Positions 7,627-17,060 of a stretch of 64,000 nt of DNA are shown piece after piece; the first letter of the stretch is position 1, and each line of letters opens with the position of its first letter. Made by a program: the position numbers and the translations under genes. Under the pieces are notes generated by a model. The model saw only the letters and a program-made list of their open reading frames with translations, ran no database searches and was not told the DNA's origin. Where the stretch lies: positions 62,001 to 126,000 of the forward strand of contig JAFWZG010000054.1 of assembly GCA_017517385.1 (NCBI GenBank). The letters are read 5' to 3'. Source of the stretch: Akkermansia sp. Lineage in GTDB: Bacteria; Verrucomicrobiota; Verrucomicrobiia; Verrucomicrobiales; Akkermansiaceae.

Positions 7627-8457
7627 TTAGTCCTGCCGCATTTTTTGTCCGCGGTTCTGGCCGGGCATCACCGGGTAACGGCGGCGCGGCTGCACAGTCA
7701 TTACCGGGCGAGTTGCTCCGTAAGAAGTATTTCTCATGACCGGCTGAGGTGTGGGTTGAGCTGAAGGCGTTGCAGTGCGAACCGGAGCGGGTGCAGGGGC
7801 CTGAACTGCCGGTGCAGGTTGAGCCTGACTCATGGCGGCTGGTGTTTGCGGTTGAACAGGCTTGGGCGCCGGAGCTGGTGTTGTTACTACCGGACGGGGG
7901 GCAGGCGTTACTTCCTGAATAGGGGGTGCAACCGTGGTAACAGGTTTAACTGCAGGTGCGCTTACAGTAGGTGCTACAGGGGGCGCCGTCGGCATCTGAA
8001 CGATGGGCGCTGGCTGAGCTTGGCTTAAAGATTGCTGTGCAGCAGTAGGCTGAAGCTGGCTTACAGTAACGGCAGGTGCCGGTTGGGTCTGTTCCGTTTG
8101 GGGCGGTAGGGGGGTACTAACTATGGTAACAGGAGCTGGGGGGGCAATCTCGGTAACGGGTGCAGCAGGAGTTTGCTGTACAATGGGGGCCGGCTGATTC
8201 TGACTGAAGGCAGGGGCTGTTGGCACCTGTTCTTCGGGTGTAGGTTGATTCTGCGAGATTGTCGCCTCTCTTTGCTGTTCTGCCTGACTTGCTTCATTCA
8301 GTTGAGCATCAGGATTCAGTGGCGGAGGAAGAGGGGTAAGCTCGGGGGCTACGGCGCGGCCGTGAACTGTCGGGGCACCCCAACCTTCGTCTACTGTACA
8401 TGAGGAGAGGAGCGCAACAGTCGCTGCGCCGATAACAATGGAGGAACGGTGTTTCAT
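7627..8457 (-). CDS. Proline/glutamine-rich lipoprotein
   Basis: A 276-residue predicted lipoprotein. The signal peptide ends in the lipobox LSSC (MKHRSSIVIGAATVALLSSC), so the mature protein should be lipid-anchored. Nearly all of the rest is low-complexity Pro/Ala/Gln/Thr sequence with loose repeats of the form SQxQPAPxVQ, seen at least four times, and a basic C-terminal end (RPVMTVQPRRRYPVMPGQ). There is no enzymatic domain. It may act as a flexible envelope spacer; this is inference. It sits between a 4-TM protein and tlyA in one minus-strand operon. Confidence 0.75.
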   Translation of the reverse strand: MKHRSSIVIGAATVALLSSCTVDEGWGAPTVHGRAVAPELTPLPPPLNPDAQLNEASQAEQQREATISQNQPTPEEQVPTAPAFSQNQPAPIVQQTPAAPVTEIAPPAPVTIVSTPLPPQTEQTQPAPAVTVSQLQPTAAQQSLSQAQPAPIVQMPTAPPVAPTVSAPAVKPVTTVAPPIQEVTPAPRPVVTTPAPAPKPVQPQTPAAMSQAQPAPAVQAPAPAPVRTATPSAQPTPQPVMRNTSYGATRPVMTVQPRRRYPVMPGQNRGQKMRQD

Positions 8458-8465
8458 AAAGAGGG

Positions 8466-8924
8466 TTAGATGATGTTAAAAAGTTTGGCGGCAAAGCTGT
8501 TAAATGTTGTCACTGTGTAGAGTAATGCCAGTATGCTTGTCAGAATGAAGGTGCTGTCCTTGGCTATTCGTATGCGTTTGCCGTCGCATTTGCCGGGGCG
8601 CAGGCTGATGATCATAATGATGAGGAATGCAAGCCAGACAAAGCCGTATACGTTCTGCCAAGCCATTTCTCGGAAAAGCCTTGATTGTGAATAACTGGCA
8701 AAATAATAAATAGAGTGCGGCAACACACTCAATATGGCGAATTCCGGGCGAAGTCTTCCTGCTGAGTACAGGCGCATCCATACAACACCCCAAGTGATAA
8801 TGATGAGTAGTGATACTACTATCAGCATCAAAATAGAGTTGCCCAGAAGGCTGAAGATAAGCTGGCCGCAGCTCAGCAATACCAGCAAGGGGGCTAACCA
8901 GAAAATGTAAGTGAGTCGTTTCAT
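8466..8924 (-). CDS. Small integral membrane protein, unknown
   Basis: A 152-residue hydrophobic protein with about four predicted transmembrane segments (around residues 5-25, 30-50, 90-110 and 125-145) and a basic loop GKCDGKRIRIAKDS. The N-terminus (LLVLLSC) resembles a lipobox, but a polytopic protein is the more natural reading. The family is not recognised. It starts 18 nt downstream of the OsmC gene and ends 8 nt before the lipoprotein gene, which implies an operon. Confidence 0.65.
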   Translation of the reverse strand: MKRLTYIFWLAPLLVLLSCGQLIFSLLGNSILMLIVVSLLIIITWGVVWMRLYSAGRLRPEFAILSVLPHSIYYFASYSQSRLFREMAWQNVYGFVWLAFLIIMIISLRPGKCDGKRIRIAKDSTFILTSILALLYTVTTFNSFAAKLFNII

Positions 8925-8942
8925 GTAGTCTGGTGTCTCATA

Positions 8943-9350
8943 TCAACCCAGCCAGTTCCATGTAATCGGAACCTCAATGTCCGGGTGAAGGCTACGCATT
9001 GCCGGACTGCCAAGCACACAATCAAGAAGAGCTGCCTTGTGGGGTGTGTCCTCAGGGAGCGGTATGCTGATGATTGTTTCGATTCTAGCAATGCGGCGAG
9101 GATTTGCACTCATGATTTTGCCAACCTCGATTGTCGTACCTTCAAGATTCAGATTTTCTTTTTCTGCGTAGATTCCCATAATCGTCGCCATGCAGGCCGC
9201 CATGGCGGAGCACATCAAATCTGTCGGTGAGAATGATTCTCCTTTGCCATGATTATCTACCGGGGCATCCGTACTTACCTTGGCTCCGCTCGGTCCGTGC
9301 TCTAAATCGCACTGTAAACCGCCCACATATGTCATCTTGCATTTTACCAT
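8943..9350 (-). CDS. OsmC/Ohr-family thiol peroxidase-like protein
   Basis: A 135-residue OsmC-fold protein. Family features are the PTDLMCSAMAACMATIMG helix (residues 42-59) with candidate peroxidatic Cys53, a second conserved-region Cys111 in LLDCVLGSPA, and the final MRSLHPDIEV. OsmC/Ohr proteins reduce organic hydroperoxides in the cytoplasm, but some members (YhfA-like) have no proven peroxidase role. The predicted promoter places the transcription start at the ATG itself. Confidence 0.88.
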   Translation of the reverse strand: MVKCKMTYVGGLQCDLEHGPSGAKVSTDAPVDNHGKGESFSPTDLMCSAMAACMATIMGIYAEKENLNLEGTTIEVGKIMSANPRRIARIETIISIPLPEDTPHKAALLDCVLGSPAMRSLHPDIEVPITWNWLG

Positions 9351-9356
9351 GCGCTC

Positions 9357-9385
9357 ATTCTACACGCTCCTAGCGCGCCCGTCAA
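9357..9385 (-). promoter_or_regulatory. Leaderless-type promoter of the osmC-like gene
   Basis: Minus strand: TTGACG (9380-9385), 17 nt, TAGAAT (9357-9362). Only 6 nt separate the -10 box from the ATG at 9350, so transcription should start at the A of the start codon. Confidence 0.8.
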
Positions 9386-9510
9386 GGTAGAATCTCGGGC
9401 GCACTCCTGAATTTCAGATTCTCACGTAAATTCGCTACTTCGCATAATACGTGTAATGCAAAATTAAAACAAGCAAACTGACAGCATGACCGTGATAACG
9501 AACTTTCAAC

Positions 9511-9538
9511 TTGAAATGTCATGAAAAGCTGCTAGTAT
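9511..9538 (+). promoter_or_regulatory. Predicted promoter of the Gld-type ABC operon
   Basis: TTGAAA (9511-9516), 16 nt, TAGTAT (9533-9538). The ATG at 9550 follows 11 nt after the -10 box, giving a leader of only a few nucleotides. The interval 9386-9510 between the two divergent promoters shows no further feature. Confidence 0.65.
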
Positions 9539-9549
9539 AAAGGGCGCTT

Positions 9550-10488
9550 ATGAGCATGGTCACAGCAGAGCATTTAAACAAGACGTTCGGACGGTTTACG
9601 GCCGTGAAAGATGCAACCTTTTCGGTGGACAGAGGCGAGATTGTGGGCTTTCTGGGACCGAATGGCGCCGGAAAAACGACGACGATGAAAATGCTGACCG
9701 GTTATTTGCCGCCTACCGCTGGCACGGCAAGCATAGCCGGTTACGATATACTGGATAATCCGCTCGAGGCCCGCCGTCACCTGGGCTACATGCCCGAAAA
9801 CGTGCCTTTGTACGACGATATGCGCGTAATGGAGTATCTTGACTATCGCGCGCGACTGAAAGGAATCTGTGGTAAGTCTGTGCGAGAACAGATTGCAGAA
9901 GTGATTGATAAATGCGGTCTGGAACCTAAGCGCAAAAATCTTATTCACACGCTTTCAAAGGGTTATCGTCAGCGCGTGGGATTAGCAGATGCATTGCTGG
10001 GTAATCCCGATTTGCTTATTCTTGACGAACCGACAAATGGTCTGGATCCGAATCAGATTCGCCAGATTCGTGAGCTTATCCGAGCACTTGCAGAGAATCA
10101 TACTGTGATTCTCTCCACTCATATTCTGAGCGAGGTTGAGATGATTTGTAATAAGGTTATCATCATTGATCAAGGAGAAATCAAGGCTGCTGATACACCG
10201 GAGAATTTGACCCGAGGACTTCGCGCCGCCGGTCGCGTATCCATAGAGTTTAAAGGTGATCCTGAGCGTGTTGTGGCAGAGCTGGAAGCCTTTGCTCCCG
10301 TGAAGAAAGTCATTCTGGAGGAGCCAATAGATGGCTGGAATCGCTTACTGGTGCGAGCTGAGCCCGGCACGGATACCCGTGAGAAAGCTGCCGCTATCAT
10401 TACCGAGCTCGGGTTCCCCATGCGCCACATATACCGCCATATTCCTAGCTTGGAAGATGTCTTTGTGGAGATGACTCGCCGCGACTAA
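9550..10488 (+). CDS. ABC transporter ATP-binding protein, GldA-like
   Basis: Cytoplasmic ATPase of an ABC-2 type exporter (312 aa). Walker A GPNGAGKTTT is at about residues 37-46, followed by a Q-loop region. The signature LSKGYRQRVGLA departs from LSGGQ in the usual way for this subfamily. Walker B is LLILDEPTNGLDPNQ and the H-loop is STHIL. The C-terminal about 80 residues are the extension typical of GldA and similar ATPases. It is the first gene of a compact run with permease, GldG-like and DUF4340 genes, a widespread arrangement also found in bacteria that do not glide. The cargo is unknown. Confidence 0.92.
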   Translation: MSMVTAEHLNKTFGRFTAVKDATFSVDRGEIVGFLGPNGAGKTTTMKMLTGYLPPTAGTASIAGYDILDNPLEARRHLGYMPENVPLYDDMRVMEYLDYRARLKGICGKSVREQIAEVIDKCGLEPKRKNLIHTLSKGYRQRVGLADALLGNPDLLILDEPTNGLDPNQIRQIRELIRALAENHTVILSTHILSEVEMICNKVIIIDQGEIKAADTPENLTRGLRAAGRVSIEFKGDPERVVAELEAFAPVKKVILEEPIDGWNRLLVRAEPGTDTREKAAAIITELGFPMRHIYRHIPSLEDVFVEMTRRD

Positions 10489-10539
10489 TTTTAATAAAAA
10501 GGAAACACTCTATCTGTCAATCTGATATAGGAGTAATAC

Positions 10540-11379
10540 ATGCCCCCTTCACCGCATATGGAAAGTGAAAATAATACAATTATGCGTACTAAGAGTTACT
10601 TCATAACACTTCGTACGATATACAGACGAGAGCTTAAGGGATATCTCGGTGTGCCGTTTGGTTGGGTTATTCTAGCCTGTACAATGGCTCTGCAAGGCTT
10701 TATTCTTCAGGCTGTTTTGCAGATAATGACTCATGCTACCGGCAATGGCGTGATGTACCATATGCTTGATAACCTCAACTTCTGGTTCTACTTTATCTTC
10801 ATTTTCCCTCTCATTACTATGCGAACTCTTGCAGAAGAAGAGCGCCAAGGCACTCTGGAGGGACTTCTTACAGCACCTGTAACAACTACACAAATTGTTC
10901 TTGGTAAGTATTTTGCTGCATACACATTTTACCTGTTGCTCTGGCTTCCCATGCTCCTTTATCCGCTGGTGAGTGATATCGGTAATTATTACACGGAAGT
11001 TCGCTATGGTATTCAGCCGGAGGGCTCCATCACCTACATGCTTGCAGACTGGGTGGGTCCCTACACCATTCTTGCGCTTTCCGGTGCGTTCTTTGTAGCA
11101 TTGGGCATTCTGTGTTCGGCTATGTCACGCAGCCAGATTATTGCTGCCATTCTCAGCACCTGCCTCATGATTATGTACTATTTCATAGGCCGAGTGACGG
11201 AATTGTGGGGCGAGTTCCCCGCAGCGCCTATTTTCCATTATCTTTCTTGCACGGAACAGGTGAAAGCCTTCGCTAGTGGTGTGGTTGATACGCGCCCGTT
11301 TGTGCTTTATCTTTCCCTTACCGTCTTCACACTCGCTCTGACCAAACGCGTGGTGGATTACCGCCGCTGGACCCGCTGA
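10540..11379 (+). CDS. ABC-2 type permease, GldF-like
   Basis: The membrane partner of the preceding ATPase (279 aa) with six predicted transmembrane segments. The ELKGYLGVPFGWVI opening and the LAEEERQGTLEGLLTAPV motif between TM2 and TM3 are characteristic of ABC-2 permeases of the NosY/GldF type. The ATG at 10540 is preceded by GGAG at about 7 nt, one of the few Shine-Dalgarno-like sites in the window. ATGs at 10558 and 10582 are alternatives. Confidence 0.9.
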   Translation: MPPSPHMESENNTIMRTKSYFITLRTIYRRELKGYLGVPFGWVILACTMALQGFILQAVLQIMTHATGNGVMYHMLDNLNFWFYFIFIFPLITMRTLAEEERQGTLEGLLTAPVTTTQIVLGKYFAAYTFYLLLWLPMLLYPLVSDIGNYYTEVRYGIQPEGSITYMLADWVGPYTILALSGAFFVALGILCSAMSRSQIIAAILSTCLMIMYYFIGRVTELWGEFPAAPIFHYLSCTEQVKAFASGVVDTRPFVLYLSLTVFTLALTKRVVDYRRWTR

Positions 11380-11408
11380 TATTGAACCTTTGACCTTTCT
11401 GATATACC

Positions 11409-12935
11409 ATGAGCAAGACCAAATTTACGGGGCATCCGGATGCCCGCCGCCCCAAGGGTAACCCTCTGGCTTGGATTAATCTGCTGCTGCTCTCCATCAT
11501 CGTACTGGCATGTAACTACATAGGCTGCCGTGAATATGCTAGAATGGACCTCTCTGAGCAGGAGAGCTACTCTATATCCGAGCGTACGCGTAATGTGCTC
11601 GCCAGCCAGCGCATTCAGAACCGCGAAACGCCCATTCATGTAATCTTCGCATTCCAGCGTACCGCTACCGGGTATGCTCGTATGTACTCCCTACTTGAGG
11701 AATATGTGCGTCACAGTAACGGAAAGATTGAGGTGGAGTGTTTTGACCCCCTGCGCGAACCTAACAGGGCCCGTGAGATTTCTCAGATTTACGGTGTGGA
11801 TTTTGACCAGAACCTCTGCGTGGTGGATGCTCGAGCCAATCACACTGTACCGCTCAGAACCTTTGAAGATAAAGACAGCTCTGACCGCATGCACGTGCGC
11901 ATTCGCCCCGGCGCTTCCTTCATGAAGTATGAGGTGCTTCCGGATGAAAGCCGACGCATCGTGGCCCTGATGATGGATGAGGTACTTTGCTCTGCCATTA
12001 CGGAAGCTGTTGAGGGCGATCTGCGCAGAATGTACGTTGTGGAAGGTAAAGGCGGCGTCTCTCGTGATGACCAGACCCTGCTGGAAAACCTTGGGCTTAT
12101 CACGTCCTCTCTGAATATCCAGCTTGCCTGGGTGAATCTGAACGAGGTGGAAATGATGCCTGAAAACGCTGAGGGCCTGATTATCATTTCTCCGCAGACA
12201 GATTTCACAGAGAATGAAATGCGCGTGGTGCGTGAGTTCTGGGAGCGCGAGGGCCGTAACTCCGTATTCGTGGCCTTGGATCCCACGAACACAAATCTGC
12301 CCATGCTTTATCGCTTCTTGCGTGAACAGGGTATCCGCCCGAACGCGGACCGCGTGTTGCTCCGTAACAGAAACCGTGCTTATTACGACATTTCCGCTGT
12401 GATGCCTAAGGGGCTGAACTGCACCAGAGCTTTCTGGAATAATACCACACAGGTGGATGGCCAGTCCATGTCTCTCACGTTGGAACATGCTGATGAAAAC
12501 CATGCCGCCATGCGTAGGCTTAACACATACCCCCTGCTCTTGAGTACTGCTGAGTACTACGGCGAGACCCGCCGTGACCGCGAGCCTACCTTCACCCCCC
12601 AAGAAGATATAGCCGGCCCCCTCTGCCTGCAGGCCGCTGTGACACGTGGAAGTAACAATGACCCGAATAATCTTTCCACCATGATTGTTACCGGCAACGT
12701 AGATATGCTTGCCAGAACAAATGCCCGCCGTGAGCAGACTGATTACCTCCGCTCCATTTGGGCTTGGATGGTGCACCGCCCTGAGTACGCCGGCAAGAGC
12801 GCCAATCAGGACCTTACCGTCAAGATTGACCTGAATCGCCATACGCGCAGCGCGGTGGAGCACATTACCCTCATTATCATGCCGGCTCTGGCGCTTCTCA
12901 TCGCTCTTGGCATCTGGAATACCCGTAGACATTGA
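11409..12935 (+). CDS. GldG-like auxiliary protein of ABC exporter
   Basis: A 508-residue membrane-anchored protein. One transmembrane segment lies near the N-terminus (PLAWINLLLLSIIVLACNY), then the typical DLSEQESYSISERTRNVL stretch, a large extracytoplasmic region resembling the DUF4350/GldG domain, and a C-terminal transmembrane segment (LIIMPALALLIALGIW) followed by NTRRH. In this family the soluble part sits outside the inner membrane next to the GldA/GldF-type transporter. It starts 29 nt after the permease gene without a Shine-Dalgarno sequence. Confidence 0.87.
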   Translation: MSKTKFTGHPDARRPKGNPLAWINLLLLSIIVLACNYIGCREYARMDLSEQESYSISERTRNVLASQRIQNRETPIHVIFAFQRTATGYARMYSLLEEYVRHSNGKIEVECFDPLREPNRAREISQIYGVDFDQNLCVVDARANHTVPLRTFEDKDSSDRMHVRIRPGASFMKYEVLPDESRRIVALMMDEVLCSAITEAVEGDLRRMYVVEGKGGVSRDDQTLLENLGLITSSLNIQLAWVNLNEVEMMPENAEGLIIISPQTDFTENEMRVVREFWEREGRNSVFVALDPTNTNLPMLYRFLREQGIRPNADRVLLRNRNRAYYDISAVMPKGLNCTRAFWNNTTQVDGQSMSLTLEHADENHAAMRRLNTYPLLLSTAEYYGETRRDREPTFTPQEDIAGPLCLQAAVTRGSNNDPNNLSTMIVTGNVDMLARTNARREQTDYLRSIWAWMVHRPEYAGKSANQDLTVKIDLNRHTRSAVEHITLIIMPALALLIALGIWNTRRH

Positions 12936-12943
12936 GTCATAAC

Positions 12944-15217
12944 ATGAGAATCCTCTCTACAGTTCTGTTGGGCATAGGGGCCGCTTTGGGAGTGGTCGCC
13001 TCTGTCTTTCTCACCATAGATGGCAATCTGGCCCGTCTGACGGGCTGGTACAGCTTTAAGCCGGGTATGCCTTTGTTTACGCCGGAGAACGCTGCTCGTT
13101 TGCCGGAGGTGGATTGGATGAAAATCGGCGATTTGAACGACACGATTACCTGCCGCCGCGAAGAGGACGGCGTTTGGTGGATAATATCACCCTTCCGGGA
13201 TCGCATGAATCCTGCGGTGGTGAGCTCAATTCTCAATTTTGCCGCTCAGACTCGCGTTGTTGACACCCTCCCGCTCAATCAGACAACTCGTGCCAGAATG
13301 CGAGAGTACGGCGTGGAAACAACTCCGCATTCCTTCGTGTTAAAAGTGCCGGATGGTAATAAAGGTGAGCACACCACTGTGGCTCGCTTTACTCTCGGCA
13401 GCACATCTCCTTGGCTGGCTGACGCCGGTGATGGCCAGAGCGTGGTGCCTACTACTTACCTTCGTACTGATTTCTACGGGAATGACAAGCGTATTCACGT
13501 AGTGAGCGGAAACATCCTGTCAATGTTCCGCTCCGGTTTGAGCGCTTTGAGAGATCCTCGCCCCCTGCTCTTTACTCCTGATTCTCTCCGTGAAGTGAGC
13601 ATATGTAACCATGCGGCCGAGGGGGGAGAAACGACGGTAAAGATTTGCCGCGCCAGTGCTGAAACGCCTTGGAATATCATCGCTCCCTGCCTGACATCTG
13701 CAGATCAGGATAAGATGAATAACCTTGTGGCATCTTTTGTCAGCCTTGCCGCGGTTAAGGTGGAGGATAACACCGCCGTCCAGCCCCGAGGACCGGCGGA
13801 ATTCACCATTTCTTTCCGTGCAGATGGCTCGGATGAGCCGGTCGTGCTGACAATTTACAAGAGCTTTCCCTCTCCGGCAGATGGCCAGCCTCTCTGCCAT
13901 GCCACTGTCAACAACCGCCCGGTTGTCTTTACCCTTCAGGCTGAGCCCCGAGTTAGCCGCAGAGGCAGCTATTCCCGTATCGTGAATAGTATCTGTAATC
14001 TTCCCGTGCTGCCCACCCGTGCCATGGCTCAGCTTCGTTCCGGTGCCGGTAATATCTATACAGCCGAACTCCCCTTATCTCTTTCTGAGCTTCGCTCCCT
14101 GCGCTTCTCGAACATCGTGGATAAAGATGTGTCGCGAGTGGTGCTGCGCGTGCATGACAGCAATGAATCCCTGCGCCTCATGCTTATTCCCGGTGATGTG
14201 GAAAGCGAAGTGAGCGATATGTGGATGTACTCCGTAGGCGGCTCCCGTTTTGCTGAGGCTGATGAGCATGTGGTGCGCCGTTTCCTTAACGGGTTAGGAA
14301 CCATTCCCGTGCGAGGCATTGAGGCCGATATGAAACCGGGTGAGAATCCGCGTGAGTTCATGGCTCGTTATGGGCTGAATAATCCGTATTACACTCTTTT
14401 CCTGAGCCCGCGCCCCTGTTTATACCGTGCAACCTTGTTCGGTGTTGATCTTCCGCTGGTGAAGGACCGTGATACGCGAATTTTCTACATTTCTCGTTAT
14501 CGTGACCCGCAGACCGGCCGTTTCCGTTGGTTGGGTATGGAAGAGGGTGGCAGCACCATCTATTGGCTCAGTACTCGCCTGACTCGTACGTTCTCCCTCT
14601 CTGCGAATTACTGGAGAGCTCGCAATGTTGTAAACTTCCCCATTTCTGCTCTGCGCAAGCTGACGCTGGGGTATCAGCAGGCTCCTTTGGAGCTTCTCTA
14701 TGACTATATCGGCGAGAGCTGGACTGGCACGCTCGGCGGCGAGGACGTTACCCCGCGTATCAATCCCCATCGTGCTCAGTATTACATACGCCAGCTTCAG
14801 AAGCTTAAGGTGGCAGAATGGCTGGACAAGGATGACGAGTTTGCGCTGGAAAGCCTGCGCAACCCTGTGTTCTCCGTATGTCTGAATCTGGAAATTACGG
14901 ACTACTCCCGAGCGGAGGCGGTCGTCATGGATTCCTCTACACTAGATCATGACAATCTGACCCCGGGCATGGGCGATTCTCGCACGCAGATGGCTGAGGG
15001 TGCCCTCACTGAAAGCTCGGCCACGGATGAGGCACTGCGTGAGGCCGCTCTCCAGGTGCATCCCACCATCTCCAAAACAATTACGATAGAAATAGCCCCC
15101 TCTACCGAAGCTTCTGACCAGCCGTTTTTCTATGGCCGCGTGGTGGAAACCGGAGAGCTTTTCGTTCTTCCCTATGCTGATGCTCAGGGATTAGATGGTA
15201 ACATACTTGACATGTAA
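12944..15217 (+). CDS. DUF4340-containing membrane-anchored protein
   Basis: A 757-residue protein with a single N-terminal transmembrane segment (MRILSTVLLGIGAALGVVASVFL) and an extended extracytoplasmic part. It resembles DUF4340 proteins (for example DGVWWIISPFRDRMNPAVVSS... early, with repeated beta-rich blocks later), the standard fourth gene of this ABC operon. The frame extends to a TTG at 12932 that would overlap the previous gene; ATG 12944 is preferred because it gives a normal membrane anchor. Function is unknown beyond association with the transporter. Confidence 0.82.
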   Translation: MRILSTVLLGIGAALGVVASVFLTIDGNLARLTGWYSFKPGMPLFTPENAARLPEVDWMKIGDLNDTITCRREEDGVWWIISPFRDRMNPAVVSSILNFAAQTRVVDTLPLNQTTRARMREYGVETTPHSFVLKVPDGNKGEHTTVARFTLGSTSPWLADAGDGQSVVPTTYLRTDFYGNDKRIHVVSGNILSMFRSGLSALRDPRPLLFTPDSLREVSICNHAAEGGETTVKICRASAETPWNIIAPCLTSADQDKMNNLVASFVSLAAVKVEDNTAVQPRGPAEFTISFRADGSDEPVVLTIYKSFPSPADGQPLCHATVNNRPVVFTLQAEPRVSRRGSYSRIVNSICNLPVLPTRAMAQLRSGAGNIYTAELPLSLSELRSLRFSNIVDKDVSRVVLRVHDSNESLRLMLIPGDVESEVSDMWMYSVGGSRFAEADEHVVRRFLNGLGTIPVRGIEADMKPGENPREFMARYGLNNPYYTLFLSPRPCLYRATLFGVDLPLVKDRDTRIFYISRYRDPQTGRFRWLGMEEGGSTIYWLSTRLTRTFSLSANYWRARNVVNFPISALRKLTLGYQQAPLELLYDYIGESWTGTLGGEDVTPRINPHRAQYYIRQLQKLKVAEWLDKDDEFALESLRNPVFSVCLNLEITDYSRAEAVVMDSSTLDHDNLTPGMGDSRTQMAEGALTESSATDEALREAALQVHPTISKTITIEIAPSTEASDQPFFYGRVVETGELFVLPYADAQGLDGNILDM

Positions 15218-15226
15218 GCAAAAGTT

Positions 15227-16075
15227 ATGTGGGTCTGGAAGAAGACAATCGCAAAAGCGAATGAAGAAGAATGGCAGGCTCGCCTGAGCAATTTGCCCGG
15301 AACTGTGATATCTGAGGCTTTTCATGCTGAGCGCCTGAATATCGATGTATATACGGAATCTCAGGAAGAAGCTCTTGTTCTCGCTGCCTGCTATGGTGGT
15401 AAGACGGAGGAAGTACAGACCGTGGATTGGGTGGCAGCTACTGCTCCTGAAAATACACCTCCTCTTATTATCCGGGACAGGCTGGTAATCTCTGCCAGCG
15501 ATGAGCCCTCCGTGTTGGAAGACTTACAGCAGCGTTACCCCGGCCGCATTATCCTTACTTTCCCGGCAGAGCGCGCCTTTGGTACCGGTAATCATGCTAC
15601 GACTTCCACATGTCTGCGCATGCTCTGTGATGAGGCAAAAGGAAGGAAGGAAGCTTGGACGCTCACGGACATCGGTTGCGGTACCGGCGTACTTGCGCTG
15701 GCTGGATTGCGCCTTGGTGCTAAGCACGCTATCAGCTTTGATTTTGACCCCATCGCGGTGGACGTAGCTCGCCACAACATCGAGCGCAATGGAGGGGCTG
15801 ATAATCTGGAACTTTTCCAAGCGGACGTTTTTGAATGGGCCCCTGCTCCCGGTGAACAAGCTGACATTGTGCTGGCTAATCTCTTTTCCACTGTGTTACA
15901 GAAAGCGTTCCCCCGCCTTGTTGCCGCGATGAAACCCAGCGGGATTCTCATCATTTCCGGTATCCTCAACACCCAGAAAGACGAAACACTGGATGCCGCT
16001 CGAGCCGCCGGACTTAAGGTGCTCAAGGTGGTAAGCCGCGGTAAGTGGACTACAGCTAAACTGACTCAGGCATGA
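15227..16075 (+). CDS. prmA: Ribosomal protein L11 methyltransferase
   Basis: Methylates lysines and the N-terminus of ribosomal protein L11. Characteristic motifs are FGTGNHATTSTCLRML (about residues 120-135), the SAM motif DIGCGTGVLALAGLRLGA (about 148-165) and the NPP-like motif as LANLFS. The C-terminal ISGIL is also typical. The length of 282 aa is near the E. coli enzyme (293). It begins 9 nt after the DUF4340 gene and overlaps tsaB by 4 nt (ATGA), so it is translated within the same operon. Confidence 0.94.
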   Translation: MWVWKKTIAKANEEEWQARLSNLPGTVISEAFHAERLNIDVYTESQEEALVLAACYGGKTEEVQTVDWVAATAPENTPPLIIRDRLVISASDEPSVLEDLQQRYPGRIILTFPAERAFGTGNHATTSTCLRMLCDEAKGRKEAWTLTDIGCGTGVLALAGLRLGAKHAISFDFDPIAVDVARHNIERNGGADNLELFQADVFEWAPAPGEQADIVLANLFSTVLQKAFPRLVAAMKPSGILIISGILNTQKDETLDAARAAGLKVLKVVSRGKWTTAKLTQA

Positions 16076-16704
16076 ATATAATTGCCATCGAATGTTCTCA
16101 GCCTCGGGCTTCTCTCTGCCTTTCTCTTGCCGGTAATGTTTGTGCCCAAGCCTCTTGGCACACGGAGAGAAATCATGATGCTCATCTTTTCCCCGCACTG
16201 GAAAAAGCGCTTTCGGAACTAGGTGATGAACCGCTTGATATGGTGCTGGTGGGAGCCGGCCCCGGTAGCTATGGAGGCGTGCGCGTGGCGTTGGCCGCGG
16301 CGGTTGGCATTGCCACTGTAAAAGGGGCTCGCGTGGTAGCCATTGGTTCATGGGATGATTTAGCTGCAGATGGCGCTCTTATTATATCTGATGCCCGCCG
16401 CGGCGGTTGGGCTCTGCGGCGCGGCAGTGGCGAAATTGTGGTGCTGACACCGGATGAGCTTCATGCAGAACTGGCTGGCGGTTCTACTGTGTATACGGTC
16501 GAATCTGAGGAAGTCATGAGAAAACATAATCTTTCCGTGGCTAAAGCCGGGCTTGTGCCCAGTGCTGAGGGACTTATTCGCAGCTGGAAAGCCCTCACTC
16601 CGGCTGCTCAGGAAGAGCTTGCAGCTAAGCCTGCTGAGCCATTGTATGTACGCCCTCCTCATATTACAGCCGCAAAACATAAACCTTGGGAGATACGCAG
16701 CTGA
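16072..16704 (+). CDS. tsaB: tRNA threonylcarbamoyladenosine protein TsaB
   Basis: A partner of TsaD in making t6A37 of ANN-decoding tRNAs. N-terminal IAIECSQPRASLCL corresponds to the family's ATPase-fold first strand, and AGPGSYGGVRVALAAAVGIA (about residues 63-82) is the diagnostic block. At 210 aa it has normal TsaB length and lacks the metal-binding HxxxH of TsaD, as expected. Its start overlaps the prmA stop by 4 nt. No tsaD or tsaE is in the window. Confidence 0.9.
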   Translation: MNIIAIECSQPRASLCLSLAGNVCAQASWHTERNHDAHLFPALEKALSELGDEPLDMVLVGAGPGSYGGVRVALAAAVGIATVKGARVVAIGSWDDLAADGALIISDARRGGWALRRGSGEIVVLTPDELHAELAGGSTVYTVESEEVMRKHNLSVAKAGLVPSAEGLIRSWKALTPAAQEELAAKPAEPLYVRPPHITAAKHKPWEIRS

Positions 16705-16709
16705 AACGA

Positions 16710-17060
16710 ATGAGTGATACTACCCCCATCATACACACATGCCAGCGTTGTGGCGCTTGCTGCCGCTGGGAGGGTGATGTCTGCCTAACTGACGAGGATA
16801 TCACGGCCATAGCCGCTTACCTCGGCCTTAGCGAAGAGCTTTTTATTGAGCGTTACTGCCGCTTGCAGAGGAATAGGCGTGGTCTTTCGCTTATAGACGC
16901 AGAAAATGGAAATGGCCCCTGCTGTATGCTTACAGATGAGGGCTGCCGCATTCAGCCAGTTAAGCCTCAACAGTGCCGCGATTTTCCTTATAAGTGGAAC
17001 TTCCCAGGGTGGGAACAGCGTTGCCCCGGTGCCGGTAAGACCACCGGTCCTGATTTATGA
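16710..17060 (+). CDS. YkgJ-family cysteine-cluster protein
   Basis: A 116-residue cytoplasmic protein of the Fe-S/zinc cysteine-cluster (UPF0153, YkgJ) family. Cysteine pattern: CQRCGACCRW near residues 11-20, then GPCCMLTDEGC and QQCRDFPYKW further on. It probably binds a metal or Fe-S cluster; the biochemical role is unknown. The frame is open to a TTG at 16686, but ATG 16710 (MSDTTPIIHT) is preferred, 5 nt after the tsaB stop. It overlaps the next gene by 4 nt (ATGA). Confidence 0.85.
   Translation: MSDTTPIIHTCQRCGACCRWEGDVCLTDEDITAIAAYLGLSEELFIERYCRLQRNRRGLSLIDAENGNGPCCMLTDEGCRIQPVKPQQCRDFPYKWNFPGWEQRCPGAGKTTGPDL

Noticed and set aside
12932-12943. TTG start for the DUF4340 gene
   Set aside because: ATG 12944 gives a normal membrane anchor; the TTG only adds four residues overlapping the previous gene.
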